Counted from the stretch's first letter, positions 1 through 8,362 are shown. The stretch is 64,000 nt of DNA from an uncultured Eggerthella sp. (GCA_900542265.1 UQML01000003.1:1-64000), one strand, 5' to 3'. A program made the numbers and translations. Notes: a model not told the origin generated them from the letters alone.

Positions 1-30
1 CGTGGGCTCGGAGATGTGTATAAGAGACAG
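1..30. other. Nextera sequencing adapter remnant
   Basis: These bases match the 3' part of the Illumina Nextera read-2 transposase adapter from memory, ending with the 19-base Tn5 mosaic end at 12-30. This is library-preparation sequence, not genome. It means the contig breaks here, and whatever followed the chaperone gene downstream on the minus strand is lost. Confidence 0.96.
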
Positions 31-121
31 ACGTATTAGAAATAGACTGGGCTCTTCTCTACTTCATTTGGATTTGATACAGAGCAAAGCGTAGCTATAT
101 TAGATTTGTTGTATTTGCATG

Positions 122-829
122 TTAAGATTGTAAGAGATTTTGCAAATAGATGGAAATTAAGATAATTTCCCAGCTTAATGCCTTGTAATAGCTTGTTCGT
201 GCGTTTTGCTGAATGCACGTATTCCAAACCTCAACCCACGATAAAAAATGTTCTTGTATAAACGATGACAAACAATCTCTTTTGTCAGTATCTACTTCTG
301 GCATAGCGCTTTGAATCTGGTTCCTGATTACCAAACAGATAAATTCAAGTATGAGTCCAATATGGTCGTCAGGTTCACGGTATTCAAGATCGCACTGTAA
401 ACCATAGGCGTGATACCAGCGTCGAACATCAAGGGTTGATGCTTGAAAGATTGACCGCTCACTTGATTGATAAACTGATTCCCAAGGAGCTGCAAGAGGA
501 TCTCCTATTCCGACAAGAAGTCTTATATAGTCTTCACGTGCTGTTTCAATGAGTATAGACGAATCAGTATTCTTGTACTCTTCAATAAAGGTGTTGCGTG
601 CTCTATTGATTTGTTCCGGATACGCAGTTTGTTTTCTGTCGTACTTTAAGTCGTGGATTGTAGAAATATCGGTTAAACTTTGTGATACGGCAAACAGTGC
701 AGCTTCTGTATCCTTTGTTGGCTCTTGCTGGCAAATTCTTCCCAAAAGAATTCCTGTTTCAAGCAGCATTAGATCAGCCTGCTCAAAAAGACGTTTGTCA
801 GGAATTGTTATCATTGTTTGTTGAGACAT
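122..829 (-). CDS. TorD/DmsD-type molybdoenzyme chaperone
   Basis: 235 aa cytoplasmic chaperone of the TorD family, which binds molybdoenzyme apoproteins and helps insert the molybdopterin cofactor. The family signatures are visible: an acidic helix followed by APWESVY at residues 114-120, and EPDDHIGL at 152-159. An AGGAG-like site precedes the ATG. It is the third gene of a minus-strand operon, 15 bases after the ferredoxin subunit, so its client is almost certainly the oxidoreductase encoded two genes upstream. TorD proteins often also proofread Tat signals, yet this catalytic subunit has no visible twin-arginine signal, so a purely cofactor-loading role is more likely. The family call is strong; the client is inferred from position. 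Confidence 0.88.
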   Translation of the reverse strand: MSQQTMITIPDKRLFEQADLMLLETGILLGRICQQEPTKDTEAALFAVSQSLTDISTIHDLKYDRKQTAYPEQINRARNTFIEEYKNTDSSILIETAREDYIRLLVGIGDPLAAPWESVYQSSERSIFQASTLDVRRWYHAYGLQCDLEYREPDDHIGLILEFICLVIRNQIQSAMPEVDTDKRDCLSSFIQEHFLSWVEVWNTCIQQNARTSYYKALSWEIILISIYLQNLLQS

Positions 830-844
830 GATAGCTGCTCCTAC

Positions 845-1501
845 CTAATTGTCATGAGAAACGATATCGTCAGAAGTTAATCCGTTATCGTTGCGATGAG
901 GCGTTATGAACAAATTTGGTTCAGTTAAGTCTGGATTAGGCAATAATGCATTCTGACCAGGGAAAACAAGGGAACTGGAATCAATACATTCATGATCATA
1001 AAGAATTTGATTGGTTATATCTTCGTAGTTTTCACCTGAATAAAATGATAAACATCGCATGCTACAAGATGCAACGCAAGCGGGAAGGTCGTTGTTCTTG
1101 CGTAAATCAAAGCACGTGTCGCACTTAAGTGCTTTTTTTACTCGTCTATCAACAACAGGAGCATGATAAGGACAGGCTTTGGCGCATTTTCCGCATCCTA
1201 TACAGAGATCTTGATTGATAAAAACAATTCCATTAGCTTGGTCTTTAGTGATAGCCTTTTGGGGACATGCTGTGGCGCACAGTGGATTGTTGCAATGATT
1301 GCATGATACGCTTATCGAATATGAAAATATGCGTGATGCGCACGGAATGCCATTCTGATATTCCCACTGCCCCACCTCAGCTTGTAATACTTTTCTCAAG
1401 TGAAGTTCAGGAGAAATATTATGTACATCATTGCAAGCAGCCATGCAGGCTTTGCAATTCATACATTCATTGGCATTGAAATAAAAAGCACTTATCGTCA
1501 T
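845..1501 (-). CDS. DmsB-like ferredoxin subunit, four [4Fe-4S] clusters
   Basis: 218 aa electron-transfer subunit of a DMSO-reductase-family complex. Four cysteine groups follow the DmsB/NrfC pattern: CMNCKACMAAC near the N-terminus, CNHCNNPLCATAC, CIGCGKCAKAC and CDTCFDL followed by PACVASC. These should ligate four [4Fe-4S] clusters passing electrons to or from the molybdenum subunit. I use the ATG at 1501 because it overlaps the stop of the catalytic gene as ATGA, a classic translational coupling, rather than an in-frame ATG six codons upstream. No membrane anchor (DmsC-like) gene is seen in the window; it could lie beyond the adapter-trimmed contig end, or the complex may be soluble. The acidic tail after residue 170 is poorly conserved. 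Confidence 0.92.
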   Translation of the reverse strand: MTISAFYFNANECMNCKACMAACNDVHNISPELHLRKVLQAEVGQWEYQNGIPCASRIFSYSISVSCNHCNNPLCATACPQKAITKDQANGIVFINQDLCIGCGKCAKACPYHAPVVDRRVKKALKCDTCFDLRKNNDLPACVASCSMRCLSFYSGENYEDITNQILYDHECIDSSSLVFPGQNALLPNPDLTEPNLFITPHRNDNGLTSDDIVSHDN

Positions 1502-4065
1502 TGAAGTTCTTCTTTCCATACCGTTATTCGTGCAATATTACTGTTCCAAGTGCACTCTCCTTCTCCCTGCAACGCGCTTCCCTGAAGAGTATTGCTATTG
1601 CCGGCTTGGTCGATTCCCTTCTCATCAAGTGCAGACCAGCTCCCCTCGCCTACTGCAAGTACGCCAGGCATAATGAGCTTGGTGATGCGCGCCTGTCGCG
1701 TAATCTTGCCAAAAGGACTTTCTATAAGAACAATATCGTTTTCTGTAATATTGTTTTCTGCAGCATCAAGTTCATTAATAATAACCATAGACGGAAAGAG
1801 TTTGCGTAGCTGCTCAACAGAATCATATGCTTGATGTGCACGGGCAGGATGATGAAGAGATATTGTTTGGAACGGATAATCCCCCTTGATATGAGCCGTG
1901 AAATCTTTATAAGTTGATTCTATGCCATGCTTAGTCGGCAGATAATGAGCAACTTCAGCAATATGGGAGAGACCATACTTTTGGTATGTAGAAACAAGTT
2001 TGGCAGAACTTATTTCGAGTTTTCCCGATTCAGTTGGTAGAGGATTATCTTCTGGATTGTTAATAAAATCTTTATAGCAATAGTGCATAAAACAGTCATC
2101 TGCATAACGTTCAACCTGATAGACTCCTGTTTTTGCAAAAGTCTCATAAGGAATTGATCCCTGTTGAGGTGCATGGTGTGCAGCAAAAGAGCCAAATTGA
2201 TCAAGGTCTTGTTGTGTAAAAGTAATCAAAGGTTCTAACGCTTGTGTTTCAGGATTGCGTAACTGGGCACCGTAAAGTTTGGTAAACGTGATCTCTTCAA
2301 TTGATTTCGGATTAACCACATCTGGATCAATCCCCCATCGACAAGCAAGATCAGCTTCTGTTTGAAAGTCCTCACGACATTCAAATAGCGGCGATGTAAT
2401 TTGTGACGAGCATAAGATAAATTCGCGATTAGTTTTCGGTTGTACAATACCGGGAGTTTCCCAAAAAGTAGTAGACGGTAAAACAATATCTGAGTATTTA
2501 CAGTCAGACGTCATCCAAATATCACTGGTAACAACAAATTCGACGCTTTGAAATGCTTTGACTCCCTTGGTGTAATTGGGGTTTTGGTTTAAGCGGCCAC
2601 CTTCACCAATTTTGTAAATCATACGAATATCGATGGGCTGTAATCCATGTGAAAAATCAGTGTACTCACCGGATAGGATAGCGTCCCACATTTCCGACAT
2701 AGCAATTCCGTAATATTTTTCGGGATCATATTTTCCCTGCCCTAATAAACCTCCTCCTCGAGGAGGTTCGCAGAGTGGATTAACGGGCCAAACATCAGGA
2801 AGGTTTCCTGCCTTAACAAGTTCATCGCCACCAAAACCGACATAACCCCCTGCTCCAGCAGACGTCTCAGCCCCTGGCTTGCCAATCCCACCACACATCC
2901 AACCTACCGTATAGAAAGCTTGAACAAATGCTCCTCCATTCTCGGTTCGAGCAGGCGCTTGACTTGCACGAAGCGTAAGAGCGTTTGCTTGCGCCATTAC
3001 GCGAGCAAGATGAATAATGCTTTCAACAGGTGTTCCACAGATTTGTGATGCCCAATGCGGTGTTTTAGGAATGTCATCATAGACACCCAAAACATAATCT
3101 TTAAAGTTTTGTTGGCCTTCAAGTGCATAAGGCGACATATGATCTGCATCGAAGCCTACGCAGCAGCGCTCGACTATGTCGTGATCGTAGAGATCGTGTT
3201 CTATAAGATGATGAGCAATAGCCAGAAGGAGTGCTGTGTCGGTTCCTGGACGAACAGGTATCCACTCATCTGCAAGAGGTTGCATACTTGGATTGCAGAA
3301 AGGATCAACAAAGATGAAACGGGCACCTGACCTTTTTGCTTGTAAATAGTCGTACGTAACATTACCCAGCATGGACCAAGAAGGATTTTGTCCCCACATT
3401 ACAACAAGGTCTGCATGACGAATAGCAAAGCGATCAGAGTAATCATAGCGACCTAAGTTGAATGAGCCTTTCATAATGTTAGATACAACAGGGAAAGCAC
3501 CTTGACTCGCCTGCCCCCACGTATAGGTGCATCCGCCATAGGCGCAAAGTGAAGGGGCATAGTACATGCGATCTAAAAGCGTGCGGACTTCATAACCTGT
3601 ACAAAGAATAGATTGAGATCCGTAGGCTGTTTTTATGCGCGTAATTTCTGATGCGATAAGATCAAGTGCTTCATCCCAAGAGATTCGCTCCCACTCATCA
3701 TGCCCTCGCAAGTCTCCGTTTGTTTCCGTTCCTCCTGGGTTCCAGTGCTTACGTTTCAAGGGGTATTTCAAACGTTCGGCTCCAAAAACAGCATGACGCA
3801 TAGATCGTCCACGCGCGCATCCGCGCTGTTGTGGATAGTCGGGTGAATCAGGATGGAGTGAATCAGTTCGTTGGCGAAGAACAATATTATCATCGACGAG
3901 CGATTGGTTAACGCATCGACCACCGCAACTAAACCAACAGAGATGAGTTTTCCAAGAAGGATTAGCTTGACGATACGCATCTATACGGGCTTGTGATTCG
4001 CAGGGTTTGAAACCCGACGAAAGCGTTGACAGGTAAGGGGTAAACGTTGTGTGAGTATTGCTCAT
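1498..4065 (-). CDS. DMSO-reductase-family molybdopterin oxidoreductase, catalytic subunit
   Basis: 855 aa catalytic subunit binding bis-molybdopterin guanine dinucleotide. The N-terminal cysteines C43, C47, C51 and C83 (CxxxCxxxC then a distant C) form an FS0 [4Fe-4S] site. A WGQASQGA stretch places Ser187 where DMSO/TMAO reductases carry the serine molybdenum ligand, and the C-terminal cofactor-binding domain contains NPLPTESGKLEI. The open frame extends 60 codons upstream of 4065, but that part lacks family similarity and a ribosome-binding site, so I start at the ATG before SNTHTTF. Neither version has a twin-arginine signal or hydrophobic leader, so the enzyme appears cytoplasmic, unusual for DmsA relatives with a TorD partner. 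The substrate cannot be told from sequence; the adjacent CoA-transferase and transporter genes suggest an organic acid rather than DMSO. The start is moderately sure, the family very sure. Confidence 0.9.
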   Translation of the reverse strand: MSNTHTTFTPYLSTLSSGFKPCESQARIDAYRQANPSWKTHLCWFSCGGRCVNQSLVDDNIVLRQRTDSLHPDSPDYPQQRGCARGRSMRHAVFGAERLKYPLKRKHWNPGGTETNGDLRGHDEWERISWDEALDLIASEITRIKTAYGSQSILCTGYEVRTLLDRMYYAPSLCAYGGCTYTWGQASQGAFPVVSNIMKGSFNLGRYDYSDRFAIRHADLVVMWGQNPSWSMLGNVTYDYLQAKRSGARFIFVDPFCNPSMQPLADEWIPVRPGTDTALLLAIAHHLIEHDLYDHDIVERCCVGFDADHMSPYALEGQQNFKDYVLGVYDDIPKTPHWASQICGTPVESIIHLARVMAQANALTLRASQAPARTENGGAFVQAFYTVGWMCGGIGKPGAETSAGAGGYVGFGGDELVKAGNLPDVWPVNPLCEPPRGGGLLGQGKYDPEKYYGIAMSEMWDAILSGEYTDFSHGLQPIDIRMIYKIGEGGRLNQNPNYTKGVKAFQSVEFVVTSDIWMTSDCKYSDIVLPSTTFWETPGIVQPKTNREFILCSSQITSPLFECREDFQTEADLACRWGIDPDVVNPKSIEEITFTKLYGAQLRNPETQALEPLITFTQQDLDQFGSFAAHHAPQQGSIPYETFAKTGVYQVERYADDCFMHYCYKDFINNPEDNPLPTESGKLEISSAKLVSTYQKYGLSHIAEVAHYLPTKHGIESTYKDFTAHIKGDYPFQTISLHHPARAHQAYDSVEQLRKLFPSMVIINELDAAENNITENDIVLIESPFGKITRQARITKLIMPGVLAVGEGSWSALDEKGIDQAGNSNTLQGSALQGEGECTWNSNIARITVWKEELQ

Positions 4066-4348
4066 GGCAGTCCAATCGCCAAGGTAATGGATCTTATTAC
4101 CAGTATAAACACGAGGAAATTTTTTAATAGAAAAACGTACAAGAAATAAGTATTTTTCTACAGTTTGCCAACCGTTAAAACCCTTTAAAAATGTTATGGA
4201 CAAAACGGAAGAAACGTCAAAAAAATACAAGCATATCTTGGACATTTGCGCCCTTGTGCTTAAAAAATGCCATGCAACCTGAGGTGGAAACGCGTTGTTT
4301 TAGCATATTTTTAACAGCAATCATGCTACAGAGGGGTCGGGGGTTTAC

Positions 4349-5512
4349 ATGAATAAGCCATTTGAAAATATTAAAGTTTTGGACTTATCGCGTTATCTCT
4401 TGGGTGCTTATCCAAGTTTGTATCTTGCGGATTTTGGTGCGCGCGTTATTAAAGTCGAAGACACAAAAGTTGGCGATTACTGTCGACAAGAGGAACCATC
4501 AATTAATGGTGAGAGTTATTATCATTATGCTCTTAATCGTAATAAAGAGAGCATCTCACTTAATTTGAAAGACCCTGAGGTTCTTGAAGCCTTTTACCAA
4601 TTAGTGATTACATCCGATGTGCTTATTGAAAATTATCGTCCTGGCGTAGCTAAGCGACTTGGTATTGATTATGAAGCGCTATCAAAGATTAATCCTCGAT
4701 TGATTTATTGTTCTCTCTCAGCCTATGGGCAAGAAGATTCAAGAAGTTTAAGCCCACTGCACGATATTAATATTGTGGCACAAACGGGCTTCTATGATTT
4801 AAATGGAGGAAATGTTGCCTTGTTGCCACCTGCTGATTTTGCGTCAGCTATGGTTGCTCTGCAAAGTATCTTAACAGCTCTTATTCAACGAAGTATTACT
4901 AATAAAGGTTCTCATATTGATGTATCAATGTACTCATCACTTGTTTGGTGGAATGCCATGTTAGATTCTCGCTGGTTCTTTTTTGGCAAAGATTTTCCTA
5001 CAACAAAACGTGAGTATCCCTCAATTGGTTATAACGTATACCGTACTAAAGATGATGGATTTGTAGCATTTGGTTTTTATGAAACGAATTTTTGGAATGA
5101 TTTTTGTCATGATATTGGCTGCGATGAACTTTGCAACATGTTAAAAGATACTCAAGAAGAGAACCCGCAAGGGTATGCAAAAATCCAAGAAATTGCTGCA
5201 AGTAAAACACATCAAGAATGGGTTGATTGGACTAAAGACGGAAAACATCCCATAACCCCTATTTACAATAAGACAGAAGCAGTAGAGTATTGCCGCGAAA
5301 ATAATCCTGAACTTCTGGAATTTGTTGATTTTCCTCGCGTAGGAAAAGTTTTGCAGACGAATTCACCTCATATTATTGGTGAAACACGAGCAAACCTCTC
5401 GGAAGCACGTGAACCAGAGTTGTTAGGTGAGTCAACATACAAAGTGTTGCAAGAGTTAGGCTTCAACGATGAAAAACTTGAAGAATTCAAGCAGCGTGGA
5501 TCAATTAAATAA
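4349..5512 (+). CDS. CaiB/BaiF-family enzyme, racemase-like active site
   Basis: 387 aa class III CoA-transferase-fold protein. The N-terminal KVLDLSRYLLGAYPS and KSxRPGV-like blocks are typical. The active-site region carries HDIN at 138-141, Asp163 in ADFASA, and Glu245 in FYETNFW. From memory of alpha-methylacyl-CoA racemases (His126, Asp156 and Glu241 in the mycobacterial enzyme) this is a racemase-like triad; Asp163 alone would also suit CoA transfer. It is transcribed divergently from the molybdoenzyme operon across about 280 bases and is followed by its own terminator. A sampled line of the gene (4501-4560) has 18 G+C of 60, against 30 of 60 in pnp (36901-36960), hinting at acquisition. 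Racemase versus transferase is inferred; the fold is certain. Confidence 0.88.
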   Translation: MNKPFENIKVLDLSRYLLGAYPSLYLADFGARVIKVEDTKVGDYCRQEEPSINGESYYHYALNRNKESISLNLKDPEVLEAFYQLVITSDVLIENYRPGVAKRLGIDYEALSKINPRLIYCSLSAYGQEDSRSLSPLHDINIVAQTGFYDLNGGNVALLPPADFASAMVALQSILTALIQRSITNKGSHIDVSMYSSLVWWNAMLDSRWFFFGKDFPTTKREYPSIGYNVYRTKDDGFVAFGFYETNFWNDFCHDIGCDELCNMLKDTQEENPQGYAKIQEIAASKTHQEWVDWTKDGKHPITPIYNKTEAVEYCRENNPELLEFVDFPRVGKVLQTNSPHIIGETRANLSEAREPELLGESTYKVLQELGFNDEKLEEFKQRGSIK

Positions 5513-5563
5513 CTCCTGTATGTGACTTTTCCTTATTGCTCTATCGCGCCTCTTCTCTTCCTG

Positions 5564-5596
5564 AAGAACGATCTAACATTGATCGTTCTTCTTTTT
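5564..5596 (+). terminator. Intrinsic terminator of the CaiB-like gene
   Basis: A perfect 10-bp stem (5564-5573 with 5581-5590), 7-base loop, followed by CTTTTT. It lies 52 bases past the stop at 5512 and ends the plus-strand transcript. Confidence 0.9.
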
Positions 5597-5669
5597 GAGC
5601 GCCGAGCATGTATGCTTTTTATACATGAAAACCTGGAGCACCTCTTGTAGAAGGAATTACATACTGTAT

Positions 5670-5695
5670 AAAAAAGCCGGCAGATAACTACCGGC
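5670..5695 (-). terminator. Intrinsic terminator of the transporter/membrane-protein transcript
   Basis: On the minus strand GCCGG pairs with CCGGC (5691-5695 and 5676-5680) around a 10-base loop, then runs into six T residues. It is downstream of the 148 aa membrane protein and converges with the terminator at 5564-5596. Confidence 0.75.
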
Positions 5696-5734
5696 AGGAA
5701 AACGTGATGCCAAAAATTTGTTTGAAATAGGCTT

Positions 5735-6181
5735 TCAAATTTGAATAGGATGTTTGCGATCTAAATATGTGCAAATGCCCCATGAACCATATCCAACAAC
5801 GCCAATAATAACTAAAATCCAAATTGGCCAAGCCTGAAATATTCCAGCAAAAAGAATAATCAAGGTGATAGGGTTAAGTAAGGACGCGATAAGACCGTAG
5901 TCGACGCCAAGTTTTACCTCTTCGGTTGAAGATTGGCTTTTCTTCTTTTTCTTTTTTGATTGAGCAGCTGCAATTGCATCCTTGCGTTTTTGTCTTCTTA
6001 ACATGAAATTAAGAACACCCCAGATGCCATACCCAATTACGCCTACAACTACAAGAGCGCTCGTATCAAAATGAAGAAGTATGCCTCCTGCCAGCATAAC
6101 GAATAAAGCTGGATTCAAAACTTGTACAAGAAATTGCAGTTGAGCCCTTCCATCAAGTAAAAGATCAGGCTTCTTAGTCAT
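5735..6181 (-). CDS. Duplicated small membrane protein of unknown function
   Basis: 148 aa. I do not recognise a characterised family. It contains two copies of the same membrane module: residues 22-63 and 102-143 each start LNP, span about two hydrophobic helices, and end with a GVIGYGIWG / GVVGYGSWG signature and a basic cap. The copies are joined by a cytoplasmic-looking basic linker with six consecutive lysines at 76-81. Predicted topology is therefore four helices. It follows the MFS transporter gene on the same strand with about 100 bases between, including a strong hairpin, so it may be an accessory subunit of that transporter; this is inference. It starts at an ATG with a GAGGAG site just upstream. 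Confidence 0.72.
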   Translation of the reverse strand: MTKKPDLLLDGRAQLQFLVQVLNPALFVMLAGGILLHFDTSALVVVGVIGYGIWGVLNFMLRRQKRKDAIAAAQSKKKKKKSQSSTEEVKLGVDYGLIASLLNPITLIILFAGIFQAWPIWILVIIGVVGYGSWGICTYLDRKHPIQI

Positions 6182-6202
6182 AAAATCTCCTCAAGGTATA
6201 TA

Positions 6203-6231
6203 AGGGGAGGAACATACTATGCCCCTCCCCT
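6203..6231 (-). repeat. Intercistronic hairpin between MFS and membrane protein genes
   Basis: AGGGGAGG (6203-6210) pairs perfectly with CCTCCCCT (6224-6231) around 13 bases. There is no T-tract on the minus strand, so it may be an mRNA-processing or 3'-stabilising hairpin, or a weak terminator lowering expression of the downstream gene, rather than a strong stop. Confidence 0.6.
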
Positions 6232-6281
6232 ATTAATAGCCATCGCTAAATGGATAGTTACAGTATAGTTAAAACTTCCCT

Positions 6282-7676
6282 CTATGCTTTATTTGCGGCC
6301 ATCTCGGCACGACCTTCAGCAGCAAGTTCAGCATCAGACTTGAACCATGTTGCACGACGAGCTTTGTCGCCAGAATGCCATGTGTACGCCAGAAGACCAA
6401 AGGTGATAGTGAGCACGATGATACCACCAATAAAGAAACCGTGCCAACCAAATCCTTCTGCTACAAGAGCCCAACCCGTTGCTCCAAGCGCGCCTATGCC
6501 GTTAAAGATAGCAATCATCCATGAATAAATCTTATCGAAATCTCTGCCACCAAACACTTCTCGAACAATGTAGGGTAACATCGCTGTCGAACAAGCGTAG
6601 GCAAGGCCATAGAACAGACCACCAAAGAACATAGGCCAAATGCCTGCTTCGCCAAGGATTTGTGGGAACCACCACATCATCAAAAGACCAATGACACCAC
6701 CTGCATAACCAATTGCTTGTGCAGCGTAAATTGAGTGGGATTCGATAATACCAATCAAAACTTTACCGCCGCCCTGGCCAGCTGAAGCAAATGCTTCAAG
6801 CGTACCAGACAAAAGAAGTAGGGCAACAAGAGGCTCCGCTCCGTACCAACCTTCATGACCAAGGAATTGAACGTAAGTTGCAAAAAGTTGAGACATGGTC
6901 GTAATGGTATTCAAAAGACCGGCTCCCAATACTAGCGTCCAGAAGAAGGGGAATTTGAGAACTTCTTTAGCCTTAAAGCCAGGCTCTTCAACGGCATTAG
7001 CAGCCGCTTGCTCAGCAAGTTCAGTCTCCATAGCTGCAGCATCCAATGGCATACCATATGGAAGTGTACCGCACTCTTCAGGTGTACGTTTAACAAACAA
7101 AGCAATAAAGGGAAGGGTACCAATTGCGATGCATACACCAAAGATAATGTAGAGAGTACGCCATCCTTCCAGGTCTGGGCCTAAGACAATTTGACCTAAG
7201 AGGTTCCAAACAACGCCACCAATACCGGTAAATGCAAATACAAGACCAGTAACAGTACCATAGTTGGTGTGGAACCAACGGCTGAGAATACCGGCTGTCA
7301 TGGTGAATTCAACGAGAACAAGACCAAGACCAATAATAAAGCCAGCAACCCAATAACACCAAATTGCAGGATAAAACGCAAATCCAAAGTAAGGGACGAT
7401 AATGAGAATCGCAGCAACACAGCAAACGGTTTTTGCATTGAATTTATCAAACAAAATACCGGCAGGAGCTGCACCAGCCATCTGACCCAAATAAACAAAG
7501 GTAATGTAGAGTGAAACTTGTGATACCGGCACATCAAAGAATTGCGATACCGGACGATAGCATAAACCCGCTGCAGTAAAAACAATGCCAACTGCAGTAA
7601 AAATTGACAGGCACATCGTTACCACAACAAGAACATGACGCCAGGTCAAACCTTGTCGATTAATTTTCTCCGCCAT
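6282..7676 (-). CDS. MFS transporter, oxalate/formate-antiporter-like
   Basis: 464 aa integral membrane protein with about twelve hydrophobic helices. Helix 2-3 carries the MFS motif A variant GILFDKFNAK. Overall layout, with a long central loop rich in Glu/Ala around residues 205-235, resembles the OFA family that exchanges small carboxylates; that sub-family call is from general resemblance, not a search. The start is the ATG at 7676, because AAGGAGA lies directly before it; an in-frame ATG five codons earlier overlaps the ribosome-binding site. It lies downstream of the TetR gene, separated by 119 bases containing a dyad at 7767-7782. The neighbouring CoA-transferase genes suggest a carboxylic acid substrate. 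Specificity is unknown. Confidence 0.85.
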   Translation of the reverse strand: MAEKINRQGLTWRHVLVVVTMCLSIFTAVGIVFTAAGLCYRPVSQFFDVPVSQVSLYITFVYLGQMAGAAPAGILFDKFNAKTVCCVAAILIIVPYFGFAFYPAIWCYWVAGFIIGLGLVLVEFTMTAGILSRWFHTNYGTVTGLVFAFTGIGGVVWNLLGQIVLGPDLEGWRTLYIIFGVCIAIGTLPFIALFVKRTPEECGTLPYGMPLDAAAMETELAEQAAANAVEEPGFKAKEVLKFPFFWTLVLGAGLLNTITTMSQLFATYVQFLGHEGWYGAEPLVALLLLSGTLEAFASAGQGGGKVLIGIIESHSIYAAQAIGYAGGVIGLLMMWWFPQILGEAGIWPMFFGGLFYGLAYACSTAMLPYIVREVFGGRDFDKIYSWMIAIFNGIGALGATGWALVAEGFGWHGFFIGGIIVLTITFGLLAYTWHSGDKARRATWFKSDAELAAEGRAEMAANKA

Positions 7677-7766
7677 AACCTCTCCTTTCATTATGTTGTA
7701 ACTGTTTAGCGATGTATCGAAAAGACTGGGCTCTTCAATTCACCAGTCAGTTCGCCAAATTAAATT

Positions 7767-7782
7767 CCATACTGGTGTATGG
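7767..7782. promoter_or_regulatory. Candidate TetR operator dyad upstream of MFS gene
   Basis: CCATAC and GTATGG flank TGGT, giving a 6-bp perfect dyad of 16 bases. It sits in the only gap between the TetR gene and the transporter gene. Its CTGGTG core is also part of a longer inverted repeat (7741-7747 with 7771-7777). Size and place suit a TetR operator, but no second copy was found to support this. Confidence 0.35.
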
Positions 7783-7795
7783 AGGAGGTGCTGCA

Positions 7796-8362
7796 TCATA
7801 TAGCAGCAAGAAAAATTCTTTGAGCAAAAAGCGGCAGTGCTTGTTTGTTTGCTTCAATGAGTATTTCAATCGGTTCCTGTGCACCCTGCATAATCCATTC
7901 CATTGCAAGGTGAGTTGCGCCGTAGCAATATATTTTTAAGAGCGAGGATTCAAGAACATCAAGCTTTTTGCCTGTTAACCGGGCAATATTAGCCACATAA
8001 TAATCATAGACTTTCCTTGGTTCATTACGTTTGAGCCCCTCGTTCGTATCAATGTTGTAGAGAGCAGAAAAAAGCTTTTGTTTGCTCTTCATTACGCTCA
8101 GTTTAGCGCTCGTTGCTTCTTCCCATGTCATATCGATACCAATTCGACACGTTGTTTGTTTGATTAATTGCGCATAAACCCAATCGATCACATCGTACTT
8201 ATCTAGAAAATGGTTATAGAATGTTTGACGTGCGATATGACAATAATCAGTAATATCTGCAACACTAATTTTGCAAAAAGCTTTTTCTGTCAGTGCATGT
8301 TCGAGGGCATCGACTATGCTCCATTTTGTTCTATCTGATGCACTCATGGTCATTGTGCCCAT
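7796..8362 (-). CDS. TetR/AcrR-family transcriptional regulator
   Basis: 188 aa. The N-terminal 55 residues form a TetR helix-turn-helix: KISVADITDYCHIARQTFYNHF, with the family's typical Q-TFYNHF recognition helix, then DKYDVIDWVY. The C-terminal half is a helical ligand/dimer domain of the type seen in DhaS-like regulators. It is the gene between the second CaiB-like gene (42 bases upstream) and the MFS transporter (downstream), all on the minus strand. It likely senses the transported compound or its CoA ester and controls this module. The first ATG is used; AGGAAGGGGG lies about ten bases before it, with other in-frame ATGs two and four codons later. Confidence 0.88.
   Translation of the reverse strand: MGTMTMSASDRTKWSIVDALEHALTEKAFCKISVADITDYCHIARQTFYNHFLDKYDVIDWVYAQLIKQTTCRIGIDMTWEEATSAKLSVMKSKQKLFSALYNIDTNEGLKRNEPRKVYDYYVANIARLTGKKLDVLESSLLKIYCYGATHLAMEWIMQGAQEPIEILIEANKQALPLFAQRIFLAAI

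Noticed and set aside
12..30. Transposon end as a natural mobile element
   Set aside because: It is the engineered Tn5 mosaic end of the sequencing kit, adjoining adapter bases, not a resident transposon.
4066..4245. 60-codon N-terminal extension of the molybdoenzyme
   Set aside because: No family similarity, no ribosome-binding site and no Tat signal; the ATG at 4065 is a better start.
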